From Myrica gale (Eukaryota > Streptophyta > Magnoliopsida > Fagales > Myricaceae): a stretch of DNA of 64,000 nt. Position 1 is the first letter of the stretch, and each line of letters begins with the position of its first letter. This document shows, in pieces, positions 32,894 through 43,257 of the stretch. Where the stretch lies: NCBI GenBank assembly GCA_963930655.1, contig OZ005610.1:17606001-17670000 (forward strand), written 5' to 3'. The notes under the pieces are model-generated. The model ran no database searches and had not been told where the DNA came from. It saw only the letters and a program-made list of their open reading frames with translations. The position numbers and the translations under genes are program-made.

Positions 32894-33658
32894 TGACACA
32901 AGTGTTGTCAGCACAAAAAGTCGAGATTGAAATTTAATTATAGGATCATTTACGAAGGTTTTATGTTCAAAATATCGCTTGATGGAAAGCGCTACGAGTC
33001 TAGTTTCCAATACATCAAAAGGCGTACAATTTGGAGGTTTCTAGAAGAAGTTATGGTTAAATTACTCCAAGAAGGTCAGGCTGGCAGCTATTTCCGAGGT
33101 CTAGCGAATTTTGGATGAGTTTGCTATTTTTAGCTTGTTATTTTGGATGTTCAATGTGTCTTTTTATTTCCCTAAGAGTATTTTATGTTTCCGAAGTCCT
33201 AATTATTATTTTGGAAGATGAATTTCTCATTTACTCATGCTTGGAGGGCTGTTCTAAGCTTTGCTATTTAAACCCCTCTCTTGTAGTGGAAAGGAACAGA
33301 TTTGAGTGTTTATACACTAGATCCTTAGGCTACTTTGAAGAAGGATTTATTATACAAACTCTTATGCTTCGAGGGATTCTAATAGGTGGCAAGTTCTTGA
33401 TCTGTATCCCGTGTTGGATTACATTGGGTGGTGATTTATGTATCCCATTGTGTTCTACTTAGGTGGTGAGCTTATATATCTGAGTGTGTGAGTTAGAGTG
33501 TGTTCCCGAGATACCATACACTTTCCTGACCTTGTCACGAATATCCCCAGGTCTCAATTCCCATCATGAGGTCCCCATTACTATTTATGAGGTGTCCATT
33601 TCTCTCATTCCACCTTCCTGAGGTGCTCCCAAGGTGTCCCGCACTTTCCCCGGTATTA
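32894..33658 (+). repeat. 3' LTR of gypsy A
   Basis: 765 bp, starting TGACACAAGTGTTGTCAGCA after a purine-rich 'accaagggagca' and ending CCCCGGTATTA. Collinear with 22720-23552. Confidence 0.8.
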
Positions 33659-33739
33659 GGTATGACTGCTTCTTGAGCGAATCGTGTGGTTCAATGTTTC
33701 AATACTTCACACACGTGCTGTTGAAACCGTCCAGACAAA

Positions 33740-34117
33740 GACGACCCGTTCGTGCTAGCGTCTTTGGGGAATCAAGTGTTTTATATCGATGATATGAAGT
33801 TAGGCGATCATTGGAAGATTGTTCAAATGGTTACCCCTAGAAACACATATGATATTCTACCTATTGAGGAGGAACCTAGTGAAGATGTATAAGGAGCTTC
33901 GAACCATGAAACAAACTTGGAGAATGAGTTTATTGAGCTTTTTGTGGACTTTAACTCCTTTAACATGCTCCCGTTGACTAGAAATGACGTTGGGGCTTAT
34001 GTACCGGTAACGGATGAGAGTGGTCCACAACAGCGTGAAATAGAAGGAAGTGATGATTCCTCGGACTCGTTTAGTAATGATTGTAGTGATTCTGAAGAAT
34101 ATGACTCAGAGGACTAA
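33740..34117 (+). pseudogene. CACTA (En/Spm) transposase C-terminus, DUF4216 region
   Basis: The frame reads DDPFVLAS..NQVFYIDD, then HWKIVQMVTPRNTYDI, a pattern of the DUF4216 domain at the C-terminus of plant TNP2-like CACTA transposases. An in-frame TAA lies at 33890-33892. The frame continues with FVDFNSFNMLPLTRNDVGA and a very acidic tail (DDSSDSFSNDCSDSEEYDSED) ending at 34117. Everything upstream is missing: gypsy A ends directly before it at 33658. The remnant shows that an autonomous-type CACTA element once lay here on the plus strand. Confidence 0.65.
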
Positions 34118-34226
34118 AGTAACTTTATCGTTTCAATTTACTTTGCATTTGTATTTTATATTCATTTTGAGTAACAGAATTCATTGTGTTTTCTTTCACT
34201 AATATTGATTTATTTGGTCACAGGAC

Positions 34227-34369
34227 GATGTCATGTCAGCAAGAGGAAAACGTCTTTGGTACGATTTATCTTTTCAAGTTGAGAGTACTCCTGGTACACT
34301 ACCAGCGTCGGGTCCTTCACTTAGAGATTGCAATGAATTATCGTCCCCTACTGGTGCCAGTCCAGTAGG
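34227..34369 (+). pseudogene. Possible second CACTA gene (TNPA-like) first exon
   Basis: After an acceptor-like 'ttggtcacag' (34214-34223), an ATG at 34233 opens MSARGKRLWYDLSFQVEST and a Ser/Pro-rich stretch. In CACTA elements a second protein encoded downstream of the transposase often starts like this, but the assignment rests on position and composition. It is cut at 34370 by a copia LTR. Confidence 0.35.
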
Positions 34370-34766
34370 TGTTAGATGTATGCCATCAAAACCAAGCATT
34401 TTGAATAATTATGAGATAATTATTGTTATTGATTTATCACTTGTATATTATGTTGGGTACGTGCAATGACATAAGATGTCATATTTACATTGACATAAGA
34501 TGTCATTTTGTTGAGCAACATTGTAGAAAAGTCTTGTCAATGATTAATGAATTAGAGGCGGTGAGTATGACTTTTCAAATCCTTATTGTCTCACTTTGTT
34601 CTAGACCAATATACATTATAATGTAATAGGTCTACACTAGTTGTGCCTCTATAAGATAGAATGATGGACTTCGTCATTGAGGTAGTGACCTTAAGCAAAC
34701 GAGTGGGTACAATGTAAGAGTACATACACTGAACCGGATCAAACATGAATACCTTCTGAAATTGGT
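34370..34766 (+). mobile_element. Truncated family-1 copia LTR
   Basis: It starts TGTTAGATGTATGCCATC and follows the complement of 4141 down to about 3750. It is lost after 'gaataccttctgaaat' at 34766. It is inserted in the CACTA-derived sequence. Confidence 0.75.
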
Positions 34767-35438
34767 AGCATTTTATTTTTAATTTCAACCTTAATTAAAT
34801 TGTTCTTAAATTAAGAATTCCATGCATATGTTAACATGGAGACATGCTACAAAGGGGCCTTAAAAAATATCTTTTTTTATGAGGAAGCACCACTTGTTCG
34901 ACCACAAAGTCAAAGCTGAAATGATACTTTACTTTGCCTTCTATGACAAATATATTTCAAAGCAGGGAAACAAAGCAAGAAGATACCATCTTGATGAGGG
35001 AAACTCTCATTTGTGGAGCTCAAACATAGAAGTAAAACTATATCAGTAGGGACATCTACTAATTGGGTGCAGGGTTTACAAATGGTTAGCCAGTATATCT
35101 TACATTTTCCAACGGCAATGAAGACGCCCTCTTTATATGAACCTTAGAAAAGCAAACTATTTTTGTCTCAATTACAACCTATATAACTGACTCAACTGCT
35201 TAGTATGTAGAAAAAAAAGCAACCTGTGTCTGACTCATCAGCAAGACATTGAGATCCCAATCAAAACAAAGTTCAATATTTTGACAGAACCTGGAAGGAA
35301 ACATTACAAAACTACGTGCTTTACAAGAATTTACAAATGATGATATACATCAGAGGAGGCAGTTGATCTTTTGGAATTCCCATCAGCGGCTGACCCGTTT
35401 CCTGTGGACCCATCAAAATATTTGGCAGAGAAACATAC
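34767..35438. other. Region downstream of the APT fragment, possibly part of a second captured gene
   Basis: No open frame is supported on the plus strand. On the minus strand a short Ser-rich frame (about 35430 down to 35336, [15 protein letters not shown]...) follows the APT donor site and ends at a stop. It could be the last exon of another gene fused to the APT piece. I do not recognise it. Confidence 0.3.
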
Positions 35439-36453
35439 CAGGTAACTTCTTAGGCTTTCTCAGAGGAACAAACTTTGACCCTAGAGCCAATGCAATGGGA
35501 GGGCCAAAGATAAGACCTCTATCTTCGACACCTGCATTGTATAAATAACATTCTTATGTAATGATTTGCACCCCATTTACCTGACATGCAACAAAACCCA
35601 GTCTATTCAAGAGTACCAAACAAACAACGAGACATTAATGCCATTAAGTCATGAACTTACCAAATTTTGGATTGGTCAAGAAAAGTAAAAACAAAAATCT
35701 TCAGCATACATTTGAAAATTTTGAACGTAGTGTGAAACAGAGCTACCACGAAATTGAAGCAAAACAAAAAACTTACCCACTGGCCACTGCCCAGCAGAAA
35801 CGAAAATCCAATTATCAAGGCACTATCCAAAGATGCACTATGTAGACAACCAACACCTCCAGTTTCAACCTTGGAATTAAAAATAAATAAATGGAAACAA
35901 AAAACAAGATGCCCAAACCGAACGAAAAAGGCAGAACTGAATGATATGTATCTTTGTTTAGCGAACCACATATATATGAGGGAATATCTGCAACCACAGA
36001 GATATCTTTGTCTTTGTACCACTCAACAAACATATCGATAGTGTCTCTGAATGCCCTCCTATCAAGAAGCAAGGTGGTTATATCATGGAACATAATCCCT
36101 GCCAAATTTTAAGCCCAGCAAACCATCCATGCTCTAAGAAATCAAATAACAGAACTCTAAAACTTACCCACTGGCCACTGCCCAGTAGACAAATCGAATA
36201 CCAAAAAACTTAAAACATCTGCGCAATAGGAATAAAATAATAACATATGAAATTAGCATAGCATGAATAGGAGAAGAGCACCTGGCTTGGGAAAGTCTGG
36301 GAAGACTCTGACGGCAGTGGTAATTCTCACTATGAGAGAGTATTCGCCCTTCCCAGAAGCCAATTCTTGTGATTTCACGGAGCCACTCGCTACCCAATAA
36401 CAGTTCGAATGTAAGAGAGAGTCACAAACAATGAGGGACACCTTGAATACCAT
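35439..36453 (-). pseudogene. Adenine phosphoribosyltransferase gene fragment (three exons)
   Basis: APT salvages adenine to AMP using PRPP. Three exons are readable on the minus strand. Exon 1 ends at 36282 (ITTAVRVFPDFPKPG). Exon 2 is 36098-35988 (IMFHDITTLLLDRRAFRDTIDMF to KDISVVA). Exon 3 is 35531-35439 ([32 protein letters not shown]) with a GTATGT donor. Phases join correctly (ccaG|GG, gcaG|GT), as in plant APT genes. The second half of the enzyme, including the PRPP-binding loop (VDDLxATGGT), is absent. The donor of intron 2 reads AT in place of GT. The start of exon 1 is uncertain; upstream are arginine/serine-rich short frames. Introns show capture or duplication from genomic DNA. 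CACTA remnants on both sides suggest transposon capture, but segmental truncation is possible. Confidence 0.8.
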
Positions 36454-36729
36454 GAGGAGACTGTTTTGCGAGAGAAACTTACAGATTTCGAGGGAGAGGA
36501 GCTTAAGGGAGATCTGGAGCTTCGACGAAGAGGGGAGGGGCTGGAGCTTCGATGAAGAGGGGAAGGGCGCTGTCGACGGAGAGGCAAACGATCAGAGTGG
36601 CTGGAGCTTTTCGACGAAGAGGGGGCTGGAGACTTTAGATTTTTTACGAGTATGGAGCGGGGGAGCGGGAAGGGTTTAATTTAAAGGGAGAGAAACAATG
36701 AGTTTTGACATTTTTTAAGACAAGTCAAA

Positions 36730-37646
36730 ACTCATCGTTTTAAGCGTTTTTTTAATATGTAGTTTTTTACTTTTTTTAATAATAAGCTATATACATGTTA
36801 TGTGTTTTTATGAAATTAAAATCAGTTGTAATTTTTAATAGTATTTAAAAATATTTATACTTAGTATTAATTATATAGCATATTATTTTGCACTCTTTTT
36901 TATAACAAGTATAATAATCTTAATTAAAATAAGTGGGTAGTAATAATATATAATACTTATAGTTTAAAAGTATAATGCCTTATATATAACATTGCATGAT
37001 TGTTATATGTGGTTCTCATATACATGATATGTGTTAATTAACCTAATTACTTTATATGTATGTACCTATATACTTAATGACTAAATCATAGCCTCTAAGA
37101 CCATATATTAAGTTATGTACATTAAATTGCATAAGCTAATCTCACAATATCTTTTTGTTTGAAATTAAATAATATGTCCTAATTAAATAGTATTATATTA
37201 CTAATTATTCAAAATATATATATGCCTATTATAAATATGATAACATATGTTTTGTAAACTACTAAGATTTAGTCAATAAATATGCAATTACCATAACAAC
37301 CATGAATTATAATTTAAAATATAACATATAACAACCTCAATTTTCACAACACTCCCTCCAATTTCATATTTTATTAAGTAAGTCTTTTAAAATAAAATTT
37401 TTCAAATACATGACAAAAAAATTATATATTAAAAGGAATATAATAATATATAAAATAATTATTTACATTAAATAACATAGAATTAATAAAATAATTTTTT
37501 TTGCACTTATACCTATAGCAGCATTTGTTGACACAAGCGCTGCTATATATACACCTTTAGCAGCGTTTTCAAAAACAACGCTGTTAAAGGTGTAAGCTAC
37601 AACGTTGGTCACTACATTTTAGCTGCTATAGGTAAAACTTGTAGTA
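36730..37646. mobile_element. Right part of a CACTA element, second copy
   Basis: 36893-37530 is collinear with 4267-4900. Subterminal 'agcagcg/cgctgcta' motifs follow at 37515-37635, and a 'cttgtagt' terminus lies at about 37640-37645. With the transposase remnant at 33740-34117 this may bound one CACTA element that holds the APT fragment, but the left terminus has not been found. Confidence 0.5.
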
Positions 37647-37796
37647 TGATACCCAAAATTTTGTCACATAAAACTATATTTCTTTTTATTGCAAGTTGAA
37701 ACCTAGCTATAGCCACTGCTTGGCTATTTTTTAGTGCAGAACTTCTATTGGATATACTGACTAAGATCCTCAGAGGATAAACAGTCACTATCATAT

Positions 37797-38697
37797 ATTC
37801 GTAAGGCTCTACGTAGAAGCTAGCTCATCCACAAACACAGAGCTTTTATGTTCAAACTTGCTTGATTTTATTTTACGAAATAGGAGCTATGAATTAGGTA
37901 ATAATCATGAGTATATTTCCTAGAGAAATTATTTAAATTTTCATAGATATGAATTATAGTCTTTAGTCGATTAATTAACATTATGATTACGACGTATTAT
38001 ATAAAATATTATTATTTTACAATTCGTTTAATCATGCTAACTCATGTTTTCTTATAATGGTCAATCTATGATACAAAACGAAAGTGTTTTTGGTATTTCT
38101 ATATAATGGTCACTCATGCATTCCCAATTCAATGAGTGTGTTAGACATTAGACTAAGTAAGTCCGAATCCAGCGTAAAGGTTGGGTGCAATGAATTCCGT
38201 TCCTAACCCAAAAAGAATGTAAATTTTTTTTTGCTGTCAATAGGATTCTACAGATTCAATTGAACCGAATCATTCTCGGTTCCCGAACTCTTACAACGAC
38301 GATTGTCCAGATAGAAGTTATTGGCGGCTGATATCGGTTTGCATTATAAGGGAGATTTCCTTAGTTTCTTTTAATCCTATATACAAGTCTTTATATGAAT
38401 TCCCATTGGTCGATTCTGCAACTATGCAGTGCGAGAAATATAGACCTGATCTCCCCGCTCGAAGGTTTTGTCACGGACTCACTTAACGTTATTCCTGAAA
38501 ACTTATCCATTAAAATTTGGCACGCAGTGATGCACTATCCATTGTATTAGTTTGAATTATTTGATTTTCAAAGACTTTTTGTGTCATTGGGAGCCGGTAC
38601 GACTACATGTTCTTATGCACTGAAGATCGTATCGATGGCTTGTGATGTTGATTTATCGCCAGTGAACTCTGTGCTCCAGCAAGAAGAACTAATTAAA
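37797..38697. repeat. Repeat block A copy 3 and 5' flank of germin locus, copy 2
   Basis: 37797-38040 matches 8150-8360. 38050-38395 matches 8450-8790. 38396-38697 matches 13073-13375. The junction at 38390-38400 is uninterrupted, so this copy lacks the Mutator-like element seen at 8797-13071. Confidence 0.65.
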
Positions 38698-38921
38698 TCT
38701 GGCAAAAGTTATTTTGTGAGTGTGTGAGTGGACAAGTGAGATTAGAAGTTGAAAAATTTAATTGCTGAAAAAATGTCACGTCATTTAATGAACCCGACCT
38801 ACGAACTCGACCCGTGAAACCGACCCGGTTTCATTAAATGACGTGACATTTTTTCAGCCATTAGATTTCTCAACTTCTAATCTCATTCGTTCACTCACAC
38901 ACTCACACAATAACCGGTGTC
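38698..38921. mobile_element. Fold-back MITE
   Basis: 224 bp with arms of about 95 bases: 'gtgagtgtgtgagtg' and 'aaaaaatgtcacgtcattta' on the left, their complements on the right. AATTAAA lies on both sides (38691-38697 and 38922-38928). The paralogous site near 13376 has a single 'ctaattaaacac', consistent with an empty site. The superfamily is not clear. Confidence 0.75.
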
Positions 38922-39689
38922 AATTAAACCTGTAATGTATTGCGTCGAATCAGAAAAAGAAAAGTTATAACGATTCGTAGAAAGCAAAAGGACAAACAGA
39001 AGTCCAGAAATATTAGATGGGTTTATAGAAAGAAAAAAAAGGGAGTACATAGGTCAAGGCCCCATGTGAGCTCTACTAGCTAGGAACAATTAATACCTTA
39101 TATACATATGACCACTTGTTCTTTTTTCCTTGTCTTTCAGTTTTTTGACATATTCTATGAAACCCTCTCAAATCAAATGTAGATTGTTGTTCCAATTAAA
39201 TAGGTAAATAGAAATATATCAGTTTGGACAAAGGCCGGCAAATACATTGATACCTATAGCTATGTTTTCTTTCTGTCGTCACTGCCTCGCATACTTTGCA
39301 GGCGCAACAAGCTGCTTGCACACCCAACTCATAAACAATAATTGGTCTCCTCTACAATTCTCTTCTTCTCTTCTACGTATTTTTGCTTTGTTTGAACAGA
39401 TTATTTGTTTAATTTTCCTAGACAAAACGACTCTTTATCTTCGCACTAATCAGTCTCCACTGCCTAAACCAGCGTAACGATTAGGTTTAAAGCGTTGAAA
39501 TGGCGTGGCACAATTACAATATGAGCACTAGTTGTCAAGGAGTTTGTTGATGTAGGCATTAGAAGATGAATTTAATCCAGGTTTAAATTAATTAAGTTAG
39601 TGATGTAATAGTGGTTGAAAAACTACGTCTAGCTAAACACTGAAGACTGCAAATATTTTAAATTGACTGACAAGTTCAAGGCTTTTATC

Positions 39690-39697
39690 TATAAATA
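39690..39697 (+). promoter_or_regulatory. TATA box of the germin pseudogene
   Basis: TATAAATA, conserved with 15180-15187 and 94 bases before the remaining ATG. Confidence 0.55.
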
Positions 39698-39783
39698 AAC
39701 GTGTTTCCCATAGAAGACTTATCATCCCGCACCAGAGGAGCAATACCAAAATATACTCTGAAGCCTAGCTAGACAGCCTAAGA

Positions 39784-40620
39784 ATGATGAAACAAATTTC
39801 CTTCAAGTTACTGCTCTCTTGTCCCTGATAGCCTGCTTTGTCTCTGCCTACGATCCAAGCCCACTTCAGGACTTTTGTGTAGCAATTGATGACCCCAAGG
39901 CTGGTGGTAAGTATATATATAGCTGTTAATTAGTTGTTTTTGCTTAGCTTTTCAATTATGGTTAGCATGTTCAGTATATATTTTCATCAGACTCTTCTTA
40001 TGACAAAGGCTATTGATCAGCAATTGTTATATTGTTATATTTTATTGAACTTAACATTTCCTCCGGACAGTGTTCGTGAATGGAATGTTTTGTAATGATC
40101 CAAATCTTGCCAATGCTAATGACTTCTTCTTCTCGGGACTCCAGATTCCTAGAAACGCATCAAACCCAGTTGGGTCCACTGTCACTTCTGTGAACGTGGC
40201 GCAAATAGCTGGACTCAACACTCTTGGAATATCCTTGGCCGCATTGACTTTGGACCATACGGCCTAAACCCTCCCCACACTCATCCTCATGGAAGTGAGA
40301 TCCTTGCTGTCCTTGAAGGATCACTCTATGTCGGTTTTGTCACATCAAACCCAGATAACCATCTCATTACCAAAGTCTTCAACAAAGGAGATGTCTTTGT
40401 GTTCCCAATTGGGCTCATTCATTTTCAGTTCAATGTGGGGTACAACAATGCCGTTGCCCTTGCTGGTCTTAGCAACCAGAATCCAGGCGTCATAACAATA
40501 GCTAATGCTGTTTTCGGATCCAACCCTCCTATCAATCTAGGTGTTCTCAGCAAGGCATTCCAAGTTGACAACAAGGTGATTGACTATCTTCAGAAGCAGT
40601 TATGGAGGGACAACAATTAG
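39784..40620 (+). pseudogene. Germin-like protein pseudogene (paralogue of 15273-16133)
   Basis: Same structure as the intact gene: exon 1 39784-39906, intron 39907-40070 (GTAAGT...GACAG), exon 2 40071-40620, identical stop context. Two lesions break it. A net 7-base loss just after ATGATGAAA puts the start out of frame with the signal peptide, giving a stop after 14 codons, and no other upstream ATG restores it. A one-base loss near 40240 (ttggcc-gcattgac) shifts the frame before the first cupin box. Beyond it the old frame is still open and holds HTHPHGSE and [13 protein letters not shown], so the four metal ligands remain encoded. It lies in the duplicated locus, same orientation, about 24.5 kb downstream. 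Transcription is possible because TATA box, splice sites and AATAAA are kept, but no full protein can result. Confidence 0.9.
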
Positions 40621-41100
40621 AAATGCTTATAAAATGCAATGATGAACTCTACCAATGTTTGGTGAATCCTACAAAACAATAAACTGGTGACTTATATTGT
40701 ATCTCTCAATAGGGTGATTCGAAGACAATATACTATTATTGCAGTTATGTTTGTTTGCTTGCACCTTTTTTTTCTCTCTCTCTTTCTAAAACAAAAAACG
40801 AAGAAACAAAAGCATTGGGGGTTAAGTGATGGACATAACTCCTCTCTAGCTAGTTGGTACCTAGAATCATGAAAGGGTCGATTCTAATTTGCAATCGGTT
40901 CAAATAGCACTGACTTAAGCTGAACTGACCTTTTCGTGTTGCTTAAAATTGATGAGTGTGATTGCCTAGAGTCAAGAAGGCTTGCATCATTGTTAAAATT
41001 GATCAATTTGTCAAAAAACACTAATCATTAGTCCGATAGACTATGACAGGAAAATTGGGATTTGAGCAGATAAGTTGCTCGCTATAGAGCATGTCGAATT
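40621..41100. repeat. 3' flank of germin locus, copy 2
   Basis: Collinear with 16134-16600, AATAAA at 40678-40683. The duplication ends where gypsy LTR-like DNA starts near 41100. Confidence 0.6.
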
Positions 41101-41600
41101 TGTTGGTTTATGGCCAACACATCCTAGTAGAGGCGTCAAGATCTTCACGTATCCTTCCTGCAAAACCACAAAAATAGCCTCGAACACCGAGGTTACTAAC
41201 CTCCGATGCTTAAGTTAGTTTCTTTCTGTATGCATTATGCAGTTTTTGTCGCTCAGAAAATTGTCTTACCTCTTCTATCGTTCTCTCTTCCTTTTATAGC
41301 TTTTCTCCCACGTTCTTTCCCTTCCTTTTTGGCCAGAATTTCTCCTCGTGCGATCGTGTGCTCTTTGAAGGTTCTTTCACGTCTTCGGAGACACTGTTCT
41401 TTCCCACCTTCTGAATCGAGGGATCATGGAGTTGGCGGTTATAACAGGTTGTTTGAATAATAGTTCATGGTACATCTAATGATCTGTACTTCTGGATCTG
41501 CATGCAAGATAGGCTTGATTGTAGACTTTGGGTTTCAGAGAGATGTAATTACGCTTTTCGGCCCAAATTGGTTTGGGCCGGGTGTGATTCAATATTGGTA
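41101..41600 (-). mobile_element. Probable LTR of a Tat-type gypsy element
   Basis: It adjoins Tat-type pol debris on the minus strand. Minus-strand features are a TATAAAAG at about 41293-41300 and C/T-rich leader DNA. Edges are not fixed and there is no second LTR, so this is inferred from position. Confidence 0.35.
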
Positions 41601-41816
41601 TCATTAGAGTCCCCCCATTCTAGAGCAGATTCATGATGAGAATCTGGTTGAGAATGTCTGTCGTGCTTCGGAGGCCGAGGTATGAGGGCGGCGAAGCTAA
41701 TGTATAGCAAAAAATGGAATCATTCATTCGATTACACTCCCTATGAAACCTAAATATATTTCTTTATATCGAAATTCTTTGTTTGCATAGCAAGTGCTAC
41801 AGCGATAGGCAATCCA

Positions 41817-42240
41817 TCATTCTGGGAACAATGCTGGGATCCCGGCTACTGTTGGAATATGGCAGGAGTTCTCCTTCGGACACTTCAATTTGTCTTCTAG
41901 TCTGTACTGATGTTCTTCAGTTCGACCGCTTCTGGTTATTGTCCAATCTATAATGGCGTTTCTCATGGTCTCCATTTGTTCTGCACATAACTGTTGTCGA
42001 AGCTCCGTAATCAGACCTACGACATCTTGCCTCGCATTCCCTCTTTGGTGGTGATAGGCTAAGGCGAGTAGATATTTGGCCATGATATTTCCTTCCTTGG
42101 CCGAGGCGTGGACTTCCCTCAATCCTTCATCGATCGTGGCGGTCCAGCACATCTTTTTTATGCCTCTGATGAAAAGTTCGTGCGGGTTCTTGTTTGCCTA
42201 ACACTTGTCATGAAGGATTCTCCATTCTTCGGTCAAAGGA
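41817..42240 (-). pseudogene. Open frame with SEL1/F-box-like repeats (possible host gene fragment)
   Basis: A 111-codon open frame (41817-42152) extends upstream on the minus strand without a stop to about 42214. It reads NPHELFIRGIKK, then DEGLREVHASAKEGNIMAKYLLALAYHH. The pattern GL..L..A...G...A.YLLA resembles the SEL1-like repeat region of plant F-box proteins of the At1g67623 type. The C-terminal half has no clear domain. It lies just downstream of Tat integrase remains in the same direction, so it could also be an element's own extra frame. I am unsure of the assignment. Confidence 0.35.
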
Positions 42241-42299
42241 TACGGCGACAATATGTTCTCGATCGAATTGCCGGGATACCAAGCAGAGATTTTGCCACT

Positions 42300-43257
42300 C
42301 TCGCAGGTTGTCACGTATGACCCTGCTCATCACCTGGCGACATCTTCTTGAGGACCAAGTCTCTGAGCATGAAATGGCGGGGTCTTACCTTGGCATTGTA
42401 GAATTTGAGATTTTTTGTTTCCACGCCTCCATCCTGAGTTGCACCTCTTCTTTTCTTCCTTCCAGCAAGTCGAGAACCAGCTTCTTTTCTTCCTCGTTGT
42501 TTTCCTAAGTGAACATCACTACTCATGGCAAGAGCGATCCGAATTATACTGGGATTACAGCATCGGCTTAGTAATTGAGGGCGAACGGTGTTTCCCCCAT
42601 AGTTTTCCGGACAGTGGTGCGGTATGCCCATAAGACTCTGGGCAGTTCTTCTTCCTAGGAACCTTTGTGATCATCCAGCTTCGTTTTGATAATCTTTAGC
42701 ACCAACCGGTTCGCCAATTCCAATTGTCCGTTAGCTTGTGGGTAATACGAAGATGAGTAGTGGTTCTCAATGTTGAGCTCTTTGCAAAATTCTCGGAAGT
42801 TGCTATTATCGAATTGCTTGCCATTGTCGGCGATTATGGCCCGAGGTAGTCCGAAGCGTCAAATGATATTTCTCCAGACAAACATTCGAATGCTTTGCTC
42901 GGTAATCTTTGCCAGTGGTTCCGCTTCTACCCATTTGGTGAAATAATCGATAGCCACAATTAAGAACTTAAGTTGTCTTTGCCCTATAGGGAAGGGTCCG
43001 AGGATGTCAATCCCCCATTGCATAAACAGATATGGGGCGCTCACAATGGTCATCTTTTCGGCCGGGGAATTGATGAGGTTGGCAAATCTTTGGCACTTCT
43101 CGCACTTCCGTACTACATTCTCTGCATCGACCAGTATAGTGGGCCAGAAGAATCCAGCTCGGATTACCTTTTGAGCCAAAGTTCGCGCTCCAGAATGGTT
43201 TCCACAAATTCCTTCATGTACTTCTCGGAGTTCGTAGTCTGCGTAACAGTGGTTTAG
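42300..43257 (-). pseudogene. Tat-lineage Ty3/gypsy integrase, broken
   Basis: On the minus strand: a zinc-binding part (HSGARTLAQKVIRAGFFWP, then CEKCQRFAN), then the core with WGIDILGPFP, IVAIDYFTKWVEAEPLAKIT and ADNGKQFDN, and YPQANGQLELAN with the Glu region. This style (GPFP, FTKWVEAEPL, QANGQ) is characteristic of Tat/Ogre-like elements. A stop follows WRNII near 42859 and others follow in the C-terminus. Reverse transcriptase is missing: the fragment ends at about 43257. Confidence 0.8.

Larger units (their letters stand above)
22720..33658 (+). mobile_element. Ty3/gypsy retrotransposon A (decayed, with nested LTR insertions)
   Basis: The order is 5' LTR 22720-23552, tRNA-Met-type primer site, gag, protease, reverse transcriptase, RNase H, integrase and 3' LTR 32894-33658. 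Flanks AGTAT (22715-22719) and GGTAT (33659-33663) differ by one base and may be the target duplication. Two later LTR insertions (26673-27666 and 28153-32126) account for about 5 kb. The LTRs differ by many substitutions and indels, so the element is old. The pol C-terminus is short, with no chromodomain seen. The right flank is CACTA transposase DNA. Confidence 0.85.
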
